53,170 nt of DNA from Acinetobacter tandoii DSM 14970 = CIP 107469. Lineage in GTDB: Bacteria; Pseudomonadota; Gammaproteobacteria; Pseudomonadales; Moraxellaceae. Below are positions 27,178-36,568 of this stretch, one piece after another; position 1 is the stretch's first letter, and each line of letters starts with the position of its first letter. The notes below the pieces were generated by a model that was not told where the DNA came from, did not search any database, and was given only the letters and a program-made list of their open reading frames with translations. The translations under genes and the position numbers were made by a program. The DNA is taken from assembly GCF_000400735.1 (NCBI RefSeq), contig NZ_KE007361.1, forward strand, positions 113,184-166,353, in the 5' to 3' direction.

Positions 27178-29862
27178 ATGATAAAGAACAAAAATGCTAA
27201 GGTGGCGGTCAAGCCGTCGGTTAGCAAAGCAATTCTTAAATTAAGTACGCTCAGTTTAAGTATGATGTGTTTGTCTTTAGCTCATGCTGAAGATACAGAA
27301 AACACAGAAATACCAGAACAACCCGTAAAAGTTGCCAAAGTCACAGTAACGGGATCTTCCATTAAAGGGGTAGCCGCGCAAAGCACCTCTCCAATTACAA
27401 TTATTAAAGGCGAAGACTTAACCAATCAGGGGATTACCACCGTCGAAGAAGCATTGACCAAGGTCAGTGCCAACCAAGCGGGCTTTTCGACCTCACAGAA
27501 CGTAGGTGCAAGTAATACCGAAGGCGCATCGGCCAACCTTCGTGCCTTAGGGACTGACAAAACCCTCGTTCTACTGAATGGTCGTCGTCTGGCCTATAGT
27601 GCATTTAGTACCTCCACCACCAACCTAAACATTATTCCATTGGCAATGATTGAACGGATTGAGATTCTGCGTGATGGTGCTTCTGCCGTGTATGGTGCCG
27701 ATGCCATTGCAGGGGTCATTAACTTAATTACCAAAAAAAGCTACGAGGGATTCAGCATCAGTGGTGGTTTTCTTCAACCTGAGCAGTCAGGCGGAGATAA
27801 ACAAGACGTCCAAATTTTTGGTGGCTACGGCGATTTAGATGAACAAGGTTTTAACATCTTTGGTGTGGTCGATTACCGTCGTTCTAATGACATTATGGCC
27901 AAAGACCGTAAAGTCAGTAAACGCGGTGGAATAATACCTGAGCTCGGTATTGATGCCAGTTCAGCCAATGGTTTCCCCGCAAACTTTTACGACCCGACCA
28001 CAGGAACATTAGGCAATCCTTATGGCAATAGTAACTGTAATAACACCCCAAATGTCGTCGCAGATGGTGGGCTATGTTATCTCAACACCCAAGCACTGAT
28101 TGGTATTGCACCTGAAACAGAAACCATTTCGGCAATGGGTCGCGGTACATTCAAACTTAGTGACACCTTCAATGCAATTGGTGAATATATCTATTCTCAC
28201 AATGAAGTCACCACTTCCATCGCACCCGATGTCTATAGCCGTTCCGTGACCCTGCCTAAAACCAGTCCTTATTATCCTGGTGAAGGCATTACACCATCTG
28301 TGGATGGTTTGAGCGGTGTGCCATTACAACTGTATTTACGCTCCCAAGCAGGCAACCGTGTTTCTCAATCTGTCAATGAGTCGCACCGTGCTTTCGTTGG
28401 CATTGAGGGTGAAGCCTATGGATGGGACATTAACGGTGGCGTGACCTATGCCAAAAGTGAAGCGACTGACAGTTTTGTCAGTGGTTATTTAAACCGCAGT
28501 AAATTACAAGCCGCTTTAGATGATGGCTTGATCAATCCTTTTGGTGCCAGTCCAGACTCAAGTTTATGGAATTCTTTTTCGGTCACAGGCGAATCGAATG
28601 TTGCTTCATTAGATTCCACTACAGTCGATCTAACTGTGAGTCGTCCAATTTATACCTTACCCGCTGGGGATATTGGTCTAGCACTCGGTGGCAGTTTCAG
28701 TAAACAAGAATGGGAAGCTAAGGTTAATTCAGACATTGTGAGCCAAGTTCCAGGCAGCGGTATCGACCCGAATAAACCCCTCAGCCAAGGTGACCGTGAT
28801 ATTACGGCCTTCTTTGGTGAGTTACATATTCCAATCACCAAAACCTTAGAGGCGCAACTGGCGGCGCGTTACGATGATTATAGTGACTTTGGCGATACCT
28901 TTAACCCCAAAATTGCTTTCCGCTGGGAACCACTCAAACAACTGATGTTCCGTACCTCCTATAGTACAGGTTTCCGCGCACCAAGCTTATATGACATCAA
29001 TGCACCACAGAGCGAAACCTACACTGGAGCAAAATATGATGATCCAGTACTCTGCTCGGGCGGTAAAGATGCAACTCCTGCTCAATATAAAACTGAATGT
29101 AATGTGCAGTTCAAGCGTATGCAAGGAGGTTCACCCGATTTACAACCAGAAGAATCCACCTCATATACTGCGGGTTTTGTGCTCGAACCCATCAAGAATT
29201 TAGTGTTCACGGCCGATTACTACAACATTGAAATTGATGGTCTGATCGACACCATTAGTGATGCTATGATTTTTGCAAATCCAACTAAATATGCGGACCG
29301 TTTTGTGCGTGATGCTGAAGGTCGGATTAAATATGTCAACACAACACTGGTGAATATGGGTGGGATTAAAACCGAAGGGATTGACCTAACCCTAAACTAT
29401 TTAACGCCAATGACCGCAACAGGTCGTTTTGGTTTCGGCATCGATGGCACCTATATCATCAAATATGACAAACAAGAAGAAGCTGGCGGTGCTTGGGAAG
29501 GCAAAGTCGGAACTTATGATGACCCTGCAATTCTGCGTTGGAAACACGTTGCCAACATTAACTGGAGTTATGAAAACTGGAAGATGATGTTTGAGCAAGA
29601 ATTCTACCGTGGCTACAAAGACCAAAATGCCATTGGCGATGATGCTTATGACTACCACAAAGTCAGTGACTACACCCTCTATAACGTTTCAGGGACCTAT
29701 AAAGGCTTTAAAAATCTAGAGCTAACAGCAGGCATTAAAAACCTATTTGATGCCGAGCCTGCCGCATCGAATGTGATGGATAACTTCCAATACGGTTATG
29801 ACCCACGCTATAGCGACCCAACTGGACGCGCTTACTACCTGCGAGGGACGTACAAATTCTAA
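27178..29862 (+). CDS. TonB-dependent outer-membrane receptor
   Basis: Receptor of 894 residues with an extended signal peptide (LSTLSLSMMCLSLAHA), a TonB-box-like VAKVTVTGS, and a plug domain (SPITIIKGEDLTNQGITTVEEAL..., LRALGTDKTLVLLNGRRLA, IERIEILRDGASAVYGADAIAGVINLITKK). A ~22-strand barrel ends with an aromatic C-terminus (YLRGTYKF). It belongs to the GSSIKG-type receptors, which transport varied substrates; no siderophore-specific feature is visible. Its ribosome site is AAGGA. The adjacent tonB-exbB-exbD-exbD genes and the divergent peptide importer suggest the cargo is peptide-like; this is inference from context. Confidence 0.93.
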   Translation: MIKNKNAKVAVKPSVSKAILKLSTLSLSMMCLSLAHAEDTENTEIPEQPVKVAKVTVTGSSIKGVAAQSTSPITIIKGEDLTNQGITTVEEALTKVSANQAGFSTSQNVGASNTEGASANLRALGTDKTLVLLNGRRLAYSAFSTSTTNLNIIPLAMIERIEILRDGASAVYGADAIAGVINLITKKSYEGFSISGGFLQPEQSGGDKQDVQIFGGYGDLDEQGFNIFGVVDYRRSNDIMAKDRKVSKRGGIIPELGIDASSANGFPANFYDPTTGTLGNPYGNSNCNNTPNVVADGGLCYLNTQALIGIAPETETISAMGRGTFKLSDTFNAIGEYIYSHNEVTTSIAPDVYSRSVTLPKTSPYYPGEGITPSVDGLSGVPLQLYLRSQAGNRVSQSVNESHRAFVGIEGEAYGWDINGGVTYAKSEATDSFVSGYLNRSKLQAALDDGLINPFGASPDSSLWNSFSVTGESNVASLDSTTVDLTVSRPIYTLPAGDIGLALGGSFSKQEWEAKVNSDIVSQVPGSGIDPNKPLSQGDRDITAFFGELHIPITKTLEAQLAARYDDYSDFGDTFNPKIAFRWEPLKQLMFRTSYSTGFRAPSLYDINAPQSETYTGAKYDDPVLCSGGKDATPAQYKTECNVQFKRMQGGSPDLQPEESTSYTAGFVLEPIKNLVFTADYYNIEIDGLIDTISDAMIFANPTKYADRFVRDAEGRIKYVNTTLVNMGGIKTEGIDLTLNYLTPMTATGRFGFGIDGTYIIKYDKQEEAGGAWEGKVGTYDDPAILRWKHVANINWSYENWKMMFEQEFYRGYKDQNAIGDDAYDYHKVSDYTLYNVSGTYKGFKNLELTAGIKNLFDAEPAASNVMDNFQYGYDPRYSDPTGRAYYLRGTYKF

Positions 29863-29872
29863 TTGATGTTCT

Positions 29873-29913
29873 GTCCATACTGTCTTGAGAACCTCCAGCC
29901 ATACAGTATGGAC
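29873..29913. repeat. 11-bp inverted repeat between receptor and tonB
   Basis: GTCCATACTGT (29873-29883) and ACAGTATGGAC (29903-29913) are perfect complements around a 19-nt loop, just after the receptor stop. No real T-run follows, so partial attenuation or mRNA stabilisation is more likely than full termination. Confidence 0.6.
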
Positions 29914-30025
29914 AAAACTTTTAATCCTTCGTTTAGCCAAACAGCAAATACCGTCAATCGGTCCATCTTTCATAAGCAGTGATGCTTGAACGATTTATTG
30001 TTTGTCTCAAATTTCAGGAGTAACC

Positions 30026-30736
30026 ATGGGCACAAGTTTCACAGCATTAGAAAACAATTCAGCCAAACGCCTGATTGGTATTGGGGCAGTCATCTTTCTG
30101 CATCTTATTATTTTCTATGCCCTTATGGCGGGTTTATCCAAAACCATACATAAGCCCGAAGAACCCACTGTGGAATTGATGATTATTCAAGATAAACCAC
30201 CTGAACCCGAAAAACCAAAACCCAAAGAAATTCCACCTGAACCACCCAAAATGGTTAAAGAGGTCGTAAAAACCCCTGTACCCGAAAAGCCAGTGGAAAA
30301 AATCGAACCTGTACAAAAAACAGCGCCCGTTAGCCCAACTCAGCCTGTAAAAGCTGTCACACCGACACCTACCACAGCGCCTTCACCAAGTCCAGTGCCC
30401 GCCCCTACACCTGTTACGGCAGCAGCGACACCTGCCCCTGCACCTAAACCTGCGGGTGTAACTCGCGGAGCATCGCAAGGTCAAGGAGGCTGTAAACAAC
30501 CAGAAATGCCGCGTGAAGCACAAATGAATGGTGAATTTGGTGCAGTGACCATTTCGGTACTGGTCGGTACGGATGGAAAAGCCAAACAAGTCAAAGTGAA
30601 AAAATCCAGCGGTGTGAAGAGTTTAGATAAAGCAGCCTCAAAAGCTTATAGCTTATGCACCTTTAATCCCGCATTAAAAAATGGTGAACCGCAAGAAACT
30701 TGGTTTGAAATTCCTTATGAATTTGCACTGGACTAA
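30026..30736 (+). CDS. tonB: TonB energy-transducing protein
   Basis: Protein of 236 residues from the ATG at 30026, which has AGGAG five bases upstream; an earlier in-frame TTG at 30002 lacks support. One N-terminal transmembrane helix (GIGAVIFLHLIIFYALMAG, with a membrane histidine) is followed by a long Pro/Lys/Glu spacer (~50-145) and a C-terminal TonB domain (GEFGAVTISVLVGTDGKAKQVKVKKSSG..., FEIPYEF). It spans the periplasm to energise the outer-membrane receptor encoded just upstream. ExbB follows 28 bp downstream. Confidence 0.95.
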   Translation: MGTSFTALENNSAKRLIGIGAVIFLHLIIFYALMAGLSKTIHKPEEPTVELMIIQDKPPEPEKPKPKEIPPEPPKMVKEVVKTPVPEKPVEKIEPVQKTAPVSPTQPVKAVTPTPTTAPSPSPVPAPTPVTAAATPAPAPKPAGVTRGASQGQGGCKQPEMPREAQMNGEFGAVTISVLVGTDGKAKQVKVKKSSGVKSLDKAASKAYSLCTFNPALKNGEPQETWFEIPYEFALD

Positions 30737-30764
30737 TAAATTAAGCAAAAATTGGAGCATATAG

Positions 30765-31634
30765 ATGAATAAAATGATTAATCCTGTAAAAAAAATGGCC
30801 ACTGCTGGCTTACTTGCAGCAAGTACCCTTCTTCCGATTCATTCTGCATTTGCTGAAGATACTGCCCCAGCAACGACGACAGCAGTAACTTCGAGTAACA
30901 TCACCACAGCACCGCAACCACCTGCCAAATCAGAAGCCCCTGCATACAACCCTTATGGCTTGGAAGCCATGTGGAAAGAAGGTGATATGGTCGCCAAAAC
31001 CACGCTATTTATTTTAGTCATGATGTCGATTGGCACGTGGTACATCATGATTACCAAACTGCTGCAACAATCAAAAATCAAAGGACAAGGTCGTAAAGCC
31101 GATGCTGAATTCTGGGATGCCAGCACACTCGAAAGTGCAACAGATAGCTTAGACAAAGACAGTGTTTTCCGTTTTATTGCGGAAAAAGGCATTCACTCGA
31201 CCAAAAACCACGAAGGAACTTTACTAGAACGTATCGACTTTAACACGTGGGTGACCATTTCCATTCAACGCGCCATCGACAAAATTCAAAGTCATTTGAG
31301 TGGCGGACTAGCATTTCTGGCAACCGTTGGCTCAACTGCACCATTTGTAGGGCTATTTGGGACAGTTTGGGGAATTTATCACGCACTCACCGCTATTGGC
31401 ATGTCGGGTCAAGCATCGATTGATAAAGTTGCGGGCCCTGTTGGTGAGGCTCTGATTATGACCGCGATTGGTCTGGCCGTCGCAGTGCCCGCGGTGCTCG
31501 GCTACAACTGGCTAACCCGTCGCAATAAAGCGGTGATGGAAAATGTCCGTACTTTTGGCTCTGATTTACACACGGTCTTACTCAGTGGAGAAATCAGCAC
31601 TAATCCAAATCATAAAAAAGTCGTGAATAAATAA
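30765..31634 (+). CDS. exbB: ExbB proton-channel subunit
   Basis: Protein of 289 residues of the MotA/TolQ/ExbB family, forming the proton-motive-force-driven motor with ExbD. It begins with a signal-peptide-like segment (AGLLAASTLLPIHSAFA) and a Thr/Ala/Pro-rich periplasmic stretch to ~residue 60, a long form of ExbB. Three transmembrane helices follow (TLFILVMMSIGTWYIMITKLL; LAFLATVGSTAPFVGLFGTVWGIYHAL; ALIMTAIGLAVAVPAVLGYNWL). It lies between tonB and the two exbD genes. Confidence 0.94.
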   Translation: MNKMINPVKKMATAGLLAASTLLPIHSAFAEDTAPATTTAVTSSNITTAPQPPAKSEAPAYNPYGLEAMWKEGDMVAKTTLFILVMMSIGTWYIMITKLLQQSKIKGQGRKADAEFWDASTLESATDSLDKDSVFRFIAEKGIHSTKNHEGTLLERIDFNTWVTISIQRAIDKIQSHLSGGLAFLATVGSTAPFVGLFGTVWGIYHALTAIGMSGQASIDKVAGPVGEALIMTAIGLAVAVPAVLGYNWLTRRNKAVMENVRTFGSDLHTVLLSGEISTNPNHKKVVNK

Positions 31635-31649
31635 AAGAGGACATCCACC

Positions 31650-32075
31650 ATGGGCATGATGGTCAGTTCAGATGACAGTGAAGACGATGTAATCGGAACC
31701 ATTAATACAACTCCACTGGTTGATATCATGTTGGTTCTGCTGATTATTTTCCTTATTACGGTGCCTGTTGCCATTCATACAGTACCCGTAAAATTACCCG
31801 AAGAGAAAAATACACCGTATGCCAATAAACCTGAAAATATTCAACTTGCAGTCAATAAAAATGGCGATGTGTTCTGGAATGAAAAATATATCGGAGACAA
31901 AGCCACACTAATGACACGCCTAAAAGCTGAGGCACAAAAACGTCCACAGCCCGAAGTGCATATTCGTGGTGATCAACAGACTCACTTTGATGCGATTGAT
32001 CAAGTGATTAATGCAACCAAACAAGCTGGGATTGGTAAAATTGCTTTTGTCACCACTCCCCCAGTTTCACCGTAA
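31650..32075 (+). CDS. exbD: ExbD subunit, first copy
   Basis: Protein of 141 residues with one transmembrane helix preceded by INTTPLVDIMLVLLIIFLITVP; the aspartate in LVDIMLV is the proton-carrying residue of the ExbD/TolR family. The periplasmic domain follows (VFWNEKYIGDKATLMTRLKAEA...PEVHIRGD). The start is an ATG with AGAGGA upstream, 15 bp after exbB. Confidence 0.94.
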   Translation: MGMMVSSDDSEDDVIGTINTTPLVDIMLVLLIIFLITVPVAIHTVPVKLPEEKNTPYANKPENIQLAVNKNGDVFWNEKYIGDKATLMTRLKAEAQKRPQPEVHIRGDQQTHFDAIDQVINATKQAGIGKIAFVTTPPVSP

Positions 32076-32096
32076 TTGGGTCTAAAGGAGCAAGTT

Positions 32097-32519
32097 ATGG
32101 GTATGAATGTTGGCTCAAATGATGACGATGATGTACTACTCGATGTCAACATGACACCATTAATTGATGTCATGTTGGTGTTGATTATTATGTTTATTAT
32201 CACTATTCCAATTCCAAATAATGCCATCAATATTAATTTGCCGAATGGTGCTCCGCCACCACAAAGCAATGAAAAACCACCTGAAATTATCAATCTAAAA
32301 TTAGATGCACAAGGAAAAATTTTCTGGAATGGTCAACCTGTAGAGAATAAGCAAGCTTTAGAAAACTTATTTATGACGGTGTCAAAAAAGTCCGAACAAG
32401 ACCAAATTAAATTACAGCCTGACCGTATGACTGAATATAAACAAGTCGCAATGGTCATGGCGATGGCACAACGTCTAAATATCACTAAAATTGGAATTGA
32501 GAGTAACGCTTCACTTTAA
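32097..32519 (+). CDS. exbD: ExbD subunit, second copy
   Basis: Protein of 140 residues from the ATG at 32097, which has AAGGAG upstream; the in-frame TTG directly after the first exbD stop is rejected. NMTPLIDVMLVLIIMFIITIP carries the conserved aspartate. Its periplasmic half differs strongly from the first ExbD, so the pair is an old duplication. TonB-ExbB-ExbD1-ExbD2 sets occur in some other proteobacteria, where the second ExbD can be needed only for certain substrates. A strong terminator follows. Confidence 0.93.
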   Translation: MGMNVGSNDDDDVLLDVNMTPLIDVMLVLIIMFIITIPIPNNAININLPNGAPPPQSNEKPPEIINLKLDAQGKIFWNGQPVENKQALENLFMTVSKKSEQDQIKLQPDRMTEYKQVAMVMAMAQRLNITKIGIESNASL

Positions 32520-32527
32520 TCTTGTCG

Positions 32528-32573
32528 AAAAAAAATCCGCATTTCATTTTCTATAAAATGCGGATTTTTTTTT
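32528..32573 (+). terminator. terminator of the receptor-tonB-exbBDD operon
   Basis: ATCCGCATTT ... AAATGCGGAT stem followed by nine Ts, directly after the second exbD. The stem is also A-flanked on its other side. Confidence 0.92.
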
Positions 32574-32788
32574 GTTTGTAAAATCGACTTATTCACTGGT
32601 CAATTGTCCATTAAAATCCAGTATGAAAACACTCGGCATTCAAATGTTCCTGATTAACGTCATGATGCAGTTTATAAGTTATCACATGTAAGAATAAAAA
32701 TTATTCACCATACAAACCATTCTGTATATAATCCGCTTCTAACTTTAAAACTTAATAATTCAATAATTTAAAACCTAGAGTCACACAA

Positions 32789-33913
32789 ATGAAGAAATTT
32801 ACAACTTTAGCACTCTCTATATCTATTACAGTTTTAAGCGGATGTGGAGGGGGATCTGGTGATTCCACTTCCTCGACACCCCCGTCCACTTCAAATTCAA
32901 GTTCTGGAGGATCGACCACATTAACATGTAATCAAGGTATTCTTTTAAATTCCCAAATTACTGGAACTACTATTTTTGATGAACCGTTATATGTTATCGA
33001 CTATGACTATAAGCTTGAGGAATCTGTTCCCCCTCAAACTGGCTACAATGTAACTGATCAATTGTATAGCGATGAAATTAAACTCAAGGGGCAAATGTTA
33101 TATATCAACTACAATCCGCTTTATAATATCAGCTTAGAAGAACTCGAAAATAATATGATGGATTTCACCACCAATCATAATATCTTAAATTCATTTGGTC
33201 TATTTACGCAAAAATCTTTTAATAAGCAGAATGAAGGTTGGCCTTTAGGTTATCTTTCCTCATCTAAAGGGTTAAATATTTCAACTTCACAATTTAATGA
33301 CACATGTAATTTTAATGCAGGAAAATTAAATTATGACTTTGAAAAATTTGATCTTTCAGGGAAAAAAATAGCAGATATTTTGCCTAGCAATATCTCAACA
33401 GACTACCCAAAAGTTCTAGATTATATTTTCATTAGTGATCAAGTGGGTGGCATTCTCAAAAGTAATGCCGATGCTTTTAAAAGCCTCTTAAGTAGTAATG
33501 CAACGTTCCCTGCTGGTTCATTTGTATATGTACCAAAAACAGTCATCTATGATGAAAACCAATTTTATTTTTGGAATAATAATATTTCGGAAGCCAAAAG
33601 TTTAACTGAATGGGTACAAACGAATTATCCACAAAGTAGTCAGCAATATAAAATCAAAAAAGTGTTTAATCTGAACGTTGCTTATACTGTAGATACCAAT
33701 GGTAATGACATTTATACGGGTGCAGATCCAGCAATTGAAAAAGACGGCAAAATTTATGATGGTGAGTGGGACATGAAAGGTGACATCATCTCACCAAATT
33801 ACGGGGAAAAGATTGGTACTTGGGTCAATTATGAATCCAAAGGTAGTTATGCATTATTTAATAAAGCTGGTCATGATTTTATTACCCAACAAATTCTAGC
33901 TTATTATCACTAA
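32789..33913 (+). CDS. putative lipoprotein of unknown function
   Basis: Protein of 374 residues. A clear lipoprotein signal (FTTLALSISITVLSGC, lipobox LSGC) is followed by a Gly/Ser/Thr-rich linker (~20-45) and a globular domain with no family I recognise. The mature region contains only two more cysteines (LTCNQG and DTCNF), possibly a disulfide. The C-terminus has DTNGNDIYTGADPAIEKDGKIYDGEWD, which looks like a calcium-binding-type loop but is not a proven one. It stands alone between two terminators, so it is probably a single-gene unit. Function cannot be stated. Confidence 0.8.
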   Translation: MKKFTTLALSISITVLSGCGGGSGDSTSSTPPSTSNSSSGGSTTLTCNQGILLNSQITGTTIFDEPLYVIDYDYKLEESVPPQTGYNVTDQLYSDEIKLKGQMLYINYNPLYNISLEELENNMMDFTTNHNILNSFGLFTQKSFNKQNEGWPLGYLSSSKGLNISTSQFNDTCNFNAGKLNYDFEKFDLSGKKIADILPSNISTDYPKVLDYIFISDQVGGILKSNADAFKSLLSSNATFPAGSFVYVPKTVIYDENQFYFWNNNISEAKSLTEWVQTNYPQSSQQYKIKKVFNLNVAYTVDTNGNDIYTGADPAIEKDGKIYDGEWDMKGDIISPNYGEKIGTWVNYESKGSYALFNKAGHDFITQQILAYYH

Positions 33914-33942
33914 ACGAATAGACTAAATGCATAGCACTATTA

Positions 33943-33977
33943 CAAGGTTTCATCAAACTCGATGAAACCTTGTTTTT
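33943..33977 (+). terminator. terminator between the lipoprotein gene and bioD
   Basis: CAAGGTTTCATC - AAACTC - GATGAAACCTTG followed by TTTTT. The stem also ends the convergent bio cluster, but the U-run is good only in the plus direction. Confidence 0.9.
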
Positions 33978-33983
33978 AAATGG

Positions 33984-34625
33984 TCACAGCACAGGAATAT
34001 CAATCCATTGTGCTTCTGGAAAATGCTTAGCTAAATAAGCTTTCAGATATTCAGAAGTATCTTTGGAAATTAACGAATCTTGCGATTCATCATTTAAGTT
34101 ATACGCCAACGCATATAAAGATAAACCTCGTGCTTTGAGTGCTTCTAGGCTCAGTAAAGTATGGTTAATACTGCCCAAACGCCCAGAACTGACTAAAATA
34201 ACAGGAAACTTTTTCTGTTCAAGATAATCAATGGTCAATAACTCTGTGGTGAGTGGCACCATTAAACCGCCAGCACCTTCCAGTAACACCACCTCAAATT
34301 TTTCTGCCAATTGCTGTGTTGCCGCTTCAATCTTGGCAAAATCAATGTCACGACCATCGAGTTTGGTGGCTAAATGTGGTGATGCCGGATAGCTAAAAAT
34401 TTCAGGCATGGTCAGTTTACTTTCATCTTCTGGCAACCAACCTGTCCCCATAATTTCACGGTGCTGCTGAATATCTTCAGAGACATCGACATTACCCGTT
34501 TGAATCAATTTTTGCGTGATAACCTGCTGACCTTGCGCATTCCATAACTTTGCCAGATATCCTGTGGTATAGGTCTTGCCAATGCCAGTATCAATCCCAC
34601 TGATAAAATAGATGTCTGCGCTCAT
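33984..34625 (-). CDS. bioD: dethiobiotin synthetase
   Basis: Enzyme of 213 residues that closes the ureido ring of dethiobiotin from diaminopelargonate, CO2 and ATP. The P-loop is at the N-terminus (FISGIDTGIGKTYTTGYL) and the second conserved segment is LLEGAGGLMVPL. The start is the ATG at 34625, which has GGAGAA upstream and overlaps the bioC stop by four bases; a longer reading frame upstream of it lies inside bioC and is not part of the protein. Last gene of the bioA-bioF-bioC-bioD run. Confidence 0.95.
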   Translation of the reverse strand: MSADIYFISGIDTGIGKTYTTGYLAKLWNAQGQQVITQKLIQTGNVDVSEDIQQHREIMGTGWLPEDESKLTMPEIFSYPASPHLATKLDGRDIDFAKIEAATQQLAEKFEVVLLEGAGGLMVPLTTELLTIDYLEQKKFPVILVSSGRLGSINHTLLSLEALKARGLSLYALAYNLNDESQDSLISKDTSEYLKAYLAKHFPEAQWIDIPVL

Positions 34626-35401
34626 GTTATTCTCCGTGCAATACAATAAATCGGGTGATAGCTGAGTACATACTGTGTTTGCCCTTGCTGATCGATCTCC
34701 AAAAACTGCTGATAATCTTGATAAAACTGTTGTAACGTTTTTTTGGTCCAACGATGTGAAGCACTGGTTGCCGTGACACCTGTGGCTTTCAAATGCTGTA
34801 ACACTTGCTTGGGATGTGAAAAATGCAAGGTCTTGATCTGTTCACTCAGATGCAACACATCAAAACCTGTTTGCGTTAATACCTGTTGCAACTCAGACAA
34901 GGTATGATATTCAAGCCCCTGCCCCGTCAAAGCTTTAATTTCCTTTAAGTTCTGCTGCCCAAAAATAGAAAAACAGAAAAAACCTTGTTGCACTAAAGCA
35001 TACGCAACTTTAGTAAAAACGGCCTGTAAATCGGTCATCCACTGCAATGCAGAACTGGAAGTCACTAAGTTTAATTGTGTTGGAAACTCAAGCTGTTCGA
35101 TATCGCCAATTCGCCACTCAATCTGTTGCTGCTGTGGGAAATGGCGCTGAACTTCAGCATAAATGTCATTCAGAATCAGCCGATCAATTTGCAAATGTTG
35201 CAATAATAGATGACTCAAATTGCCAGAACCACAGCCGATCTCCAGGACACGTGCTTGATGTTGGGTCGGCAGATGATCCAGCATCAATTGCATCAGATGC
35301 TGGCAAATTTGCTTTTGTGCGATGGCATGTTCGGTATAGCTTTGTCCCGCTTGTGCAAAACGCAGCGCCACACGAGACTTATCTATTTGAGATGGATTCA
35401 A
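34622..35401 (-). CDS. bioC: malonyl-ACP O-methyltransferase
   Basis: SAM-dependent methyltransferase of 259 residues that methylates malonyl-ACP to start pimelate synthesis. The SAM motif I is VLEIGCGSGNLSHLLL (residues ~50-65), with the acidic residue of the ribose site in LILNDIYAE and the post-I region LVTSSSALQWM, characteristic of BioC. Lies 9 bp after bioF and is translationally coupled to bioD. Confidence 0.93.
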   Translation of the reverse strand: MNPSQIDKSRVALRFAQAGQSYTEHAIAQKQICQHLMQLMLDHLPTQHQARVLEIGCGSGNLSHLLLQHLQIDRLILNDIYAEVQRHFPQQQQIEWRIGDIEQLEFPTQLNLVTSSSALQWMTDLQAVFTKVAYALVQQGFFCFSIFGQQNLKEIKALTGQGLEYHTLSELQQVLTQTGFDVLHLSEQIKTLHFSHPKQVLQHLKATGVTATSASHRWTKKTLQQFYQDYQQFLEIDQQGQTQYVLSYHPIYCIARRIT

Positions 35402-35410
35402 CGCTAAAAC

Positions 35411-36568
35411 TCATAACAAAGCGATAAACTGATCCAGTTCATCTTGCTGAAATTGGGTATTTAAACAGATACGTAAACGCGAACTTTGCACAGGTACTGT
35501 TGGTGGACGCACAGGCATAATATAGAAACCTGCCTGCTGTAACTGTGCCGCAGTATCGACCGTTTTTTGTGACTCACCAATAATGACAGGCACAATATGG
35601 CTGGTCGACGGACAAGCATACCCTTTTGCTTGTACGGCTTGTTGTAAATAAGCGCTTAATTGTTGTAAATGCTGACGACTGGCAGTCATCGTAAGCTGTT
35701 TTTTGAAGATAAAGTTGGTCCATGCCATACAAATTGGAGGCTGTGCGGTACTGAAAATCAAAGAACGCATACGATTAATCAGGAATTCACGGATAATCGG
35801 ATGGCAAATCAAGTAACCACCAACTGATGCCATCGCCTTACCAAATGTCCCTACTAAGAAGTCAATCTGCTCAATCACTTGATATTGTTCAGCGCAGCCT
35901 AAACCTTGTTCACCACGTACGCCAATGGCATGTGCTTCATCTACATACAGCATGACTTTGGCAAATTGGGATTTAATCCGTACCAATTCAGCCAAATCAG
36001 TTTCATCGCCATCCATACTAAAAATGGATTCAGTCACCACAATAATGCGCTCAAAAGCCTCATCATCATGATATTTTTGTAGCAACTGCGACAGATGCTG
36101 TAAGTCATTGTGGCGATAACGTACATACTTGGCAGAAGAAAGACGAATCCCGTCAATCATACTGGCATGCACTAACTTATCTGCAAGAATAAGCGTCTTG
36201 GCATCACTGACCGCAGGTAAAATTCCAATGTTCATGTGGTAGCCACTGTTAAATAACAGCGCGGCACGTCCAGCAAAAGCCTGACTCAAACTGGCTTCGA
36301 GCCGTTCATATTCGGGAAAATTCCCTGTCAATAAACGCGATGAAGATGAGCTCATTAAACGATGTGCATTTGGGGTTTCATCAAAAAACTGTTCGCGTAA
36401 GCTCAGATCAGAAGCCAAGCCCAAATAGTCATTTGAAGCTAAATTCAACATACGGCGTTGCTGAATTTCAATCCACCTCCCCTGTTGGGAGTTTGAAGTA
36501 AATTGACGTAAATTGCCCTGCTGTTTCAGTTCATCCAACTGTGCAGCATAATGGTCTAACAAATACAT
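35411..36568 (-). CDS. bioF: 8-amino-7-oxononanoate synthase
   Basis: PLP enzyme of 385 residues that condenses pimeloyl-ACP with L-alanine. Visible are [14 protein letters not shown] near the N-terminus, SGYHMNIG, the PLP aspartate region [17 protein letters not shown] and the Schiff-base lysine in [15 protein letters not shown]. Start ATG at 36568 has GGAAG upstream and overlaps the 3' end of bioA by 13 bp. Confidence 0.96.
   Translation of the reverse strand: MYLLDHYAAQLDELKQQGNLRQFTSNSQQGRWIEIQQRRMLNLASNDYLGLASDLSLREQFFDETPNAHRLMSSSSSRLLTGNFPEYERLEASLSQAFAGRAALLFNSGYHMNIGILPAVSDAKTLILADKLVHASMIDGIRLSSAKYVRYRHNDLQHLSQLLQKYHDDEAFERIIVVTESIFSMDGDETDLAELVRIKSQFAKVMLYVDEAHAIGVRGEQGLGCAEQYQVIEQIDFLVGTFGKAMASVGGYLICHPIIREFLINRMRSLIFSTAQPPICMAWTNFIFKKQLTMTASRQHLQQLSAYLQQAVQAKGYACPSTSHIVPVIIGESQKTVDTAAQLQQAGFYIMPVRPPTVPVQSSRLRICLNTQFQQDELDQFIALL

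Noticed and set aside
34626..34751. 42-residue N-terminal extension of bioD
   Set aside because: It lies inside bioC, has no ribosome site, and bioD's P-loop begins correctly at the ATG at 34625.
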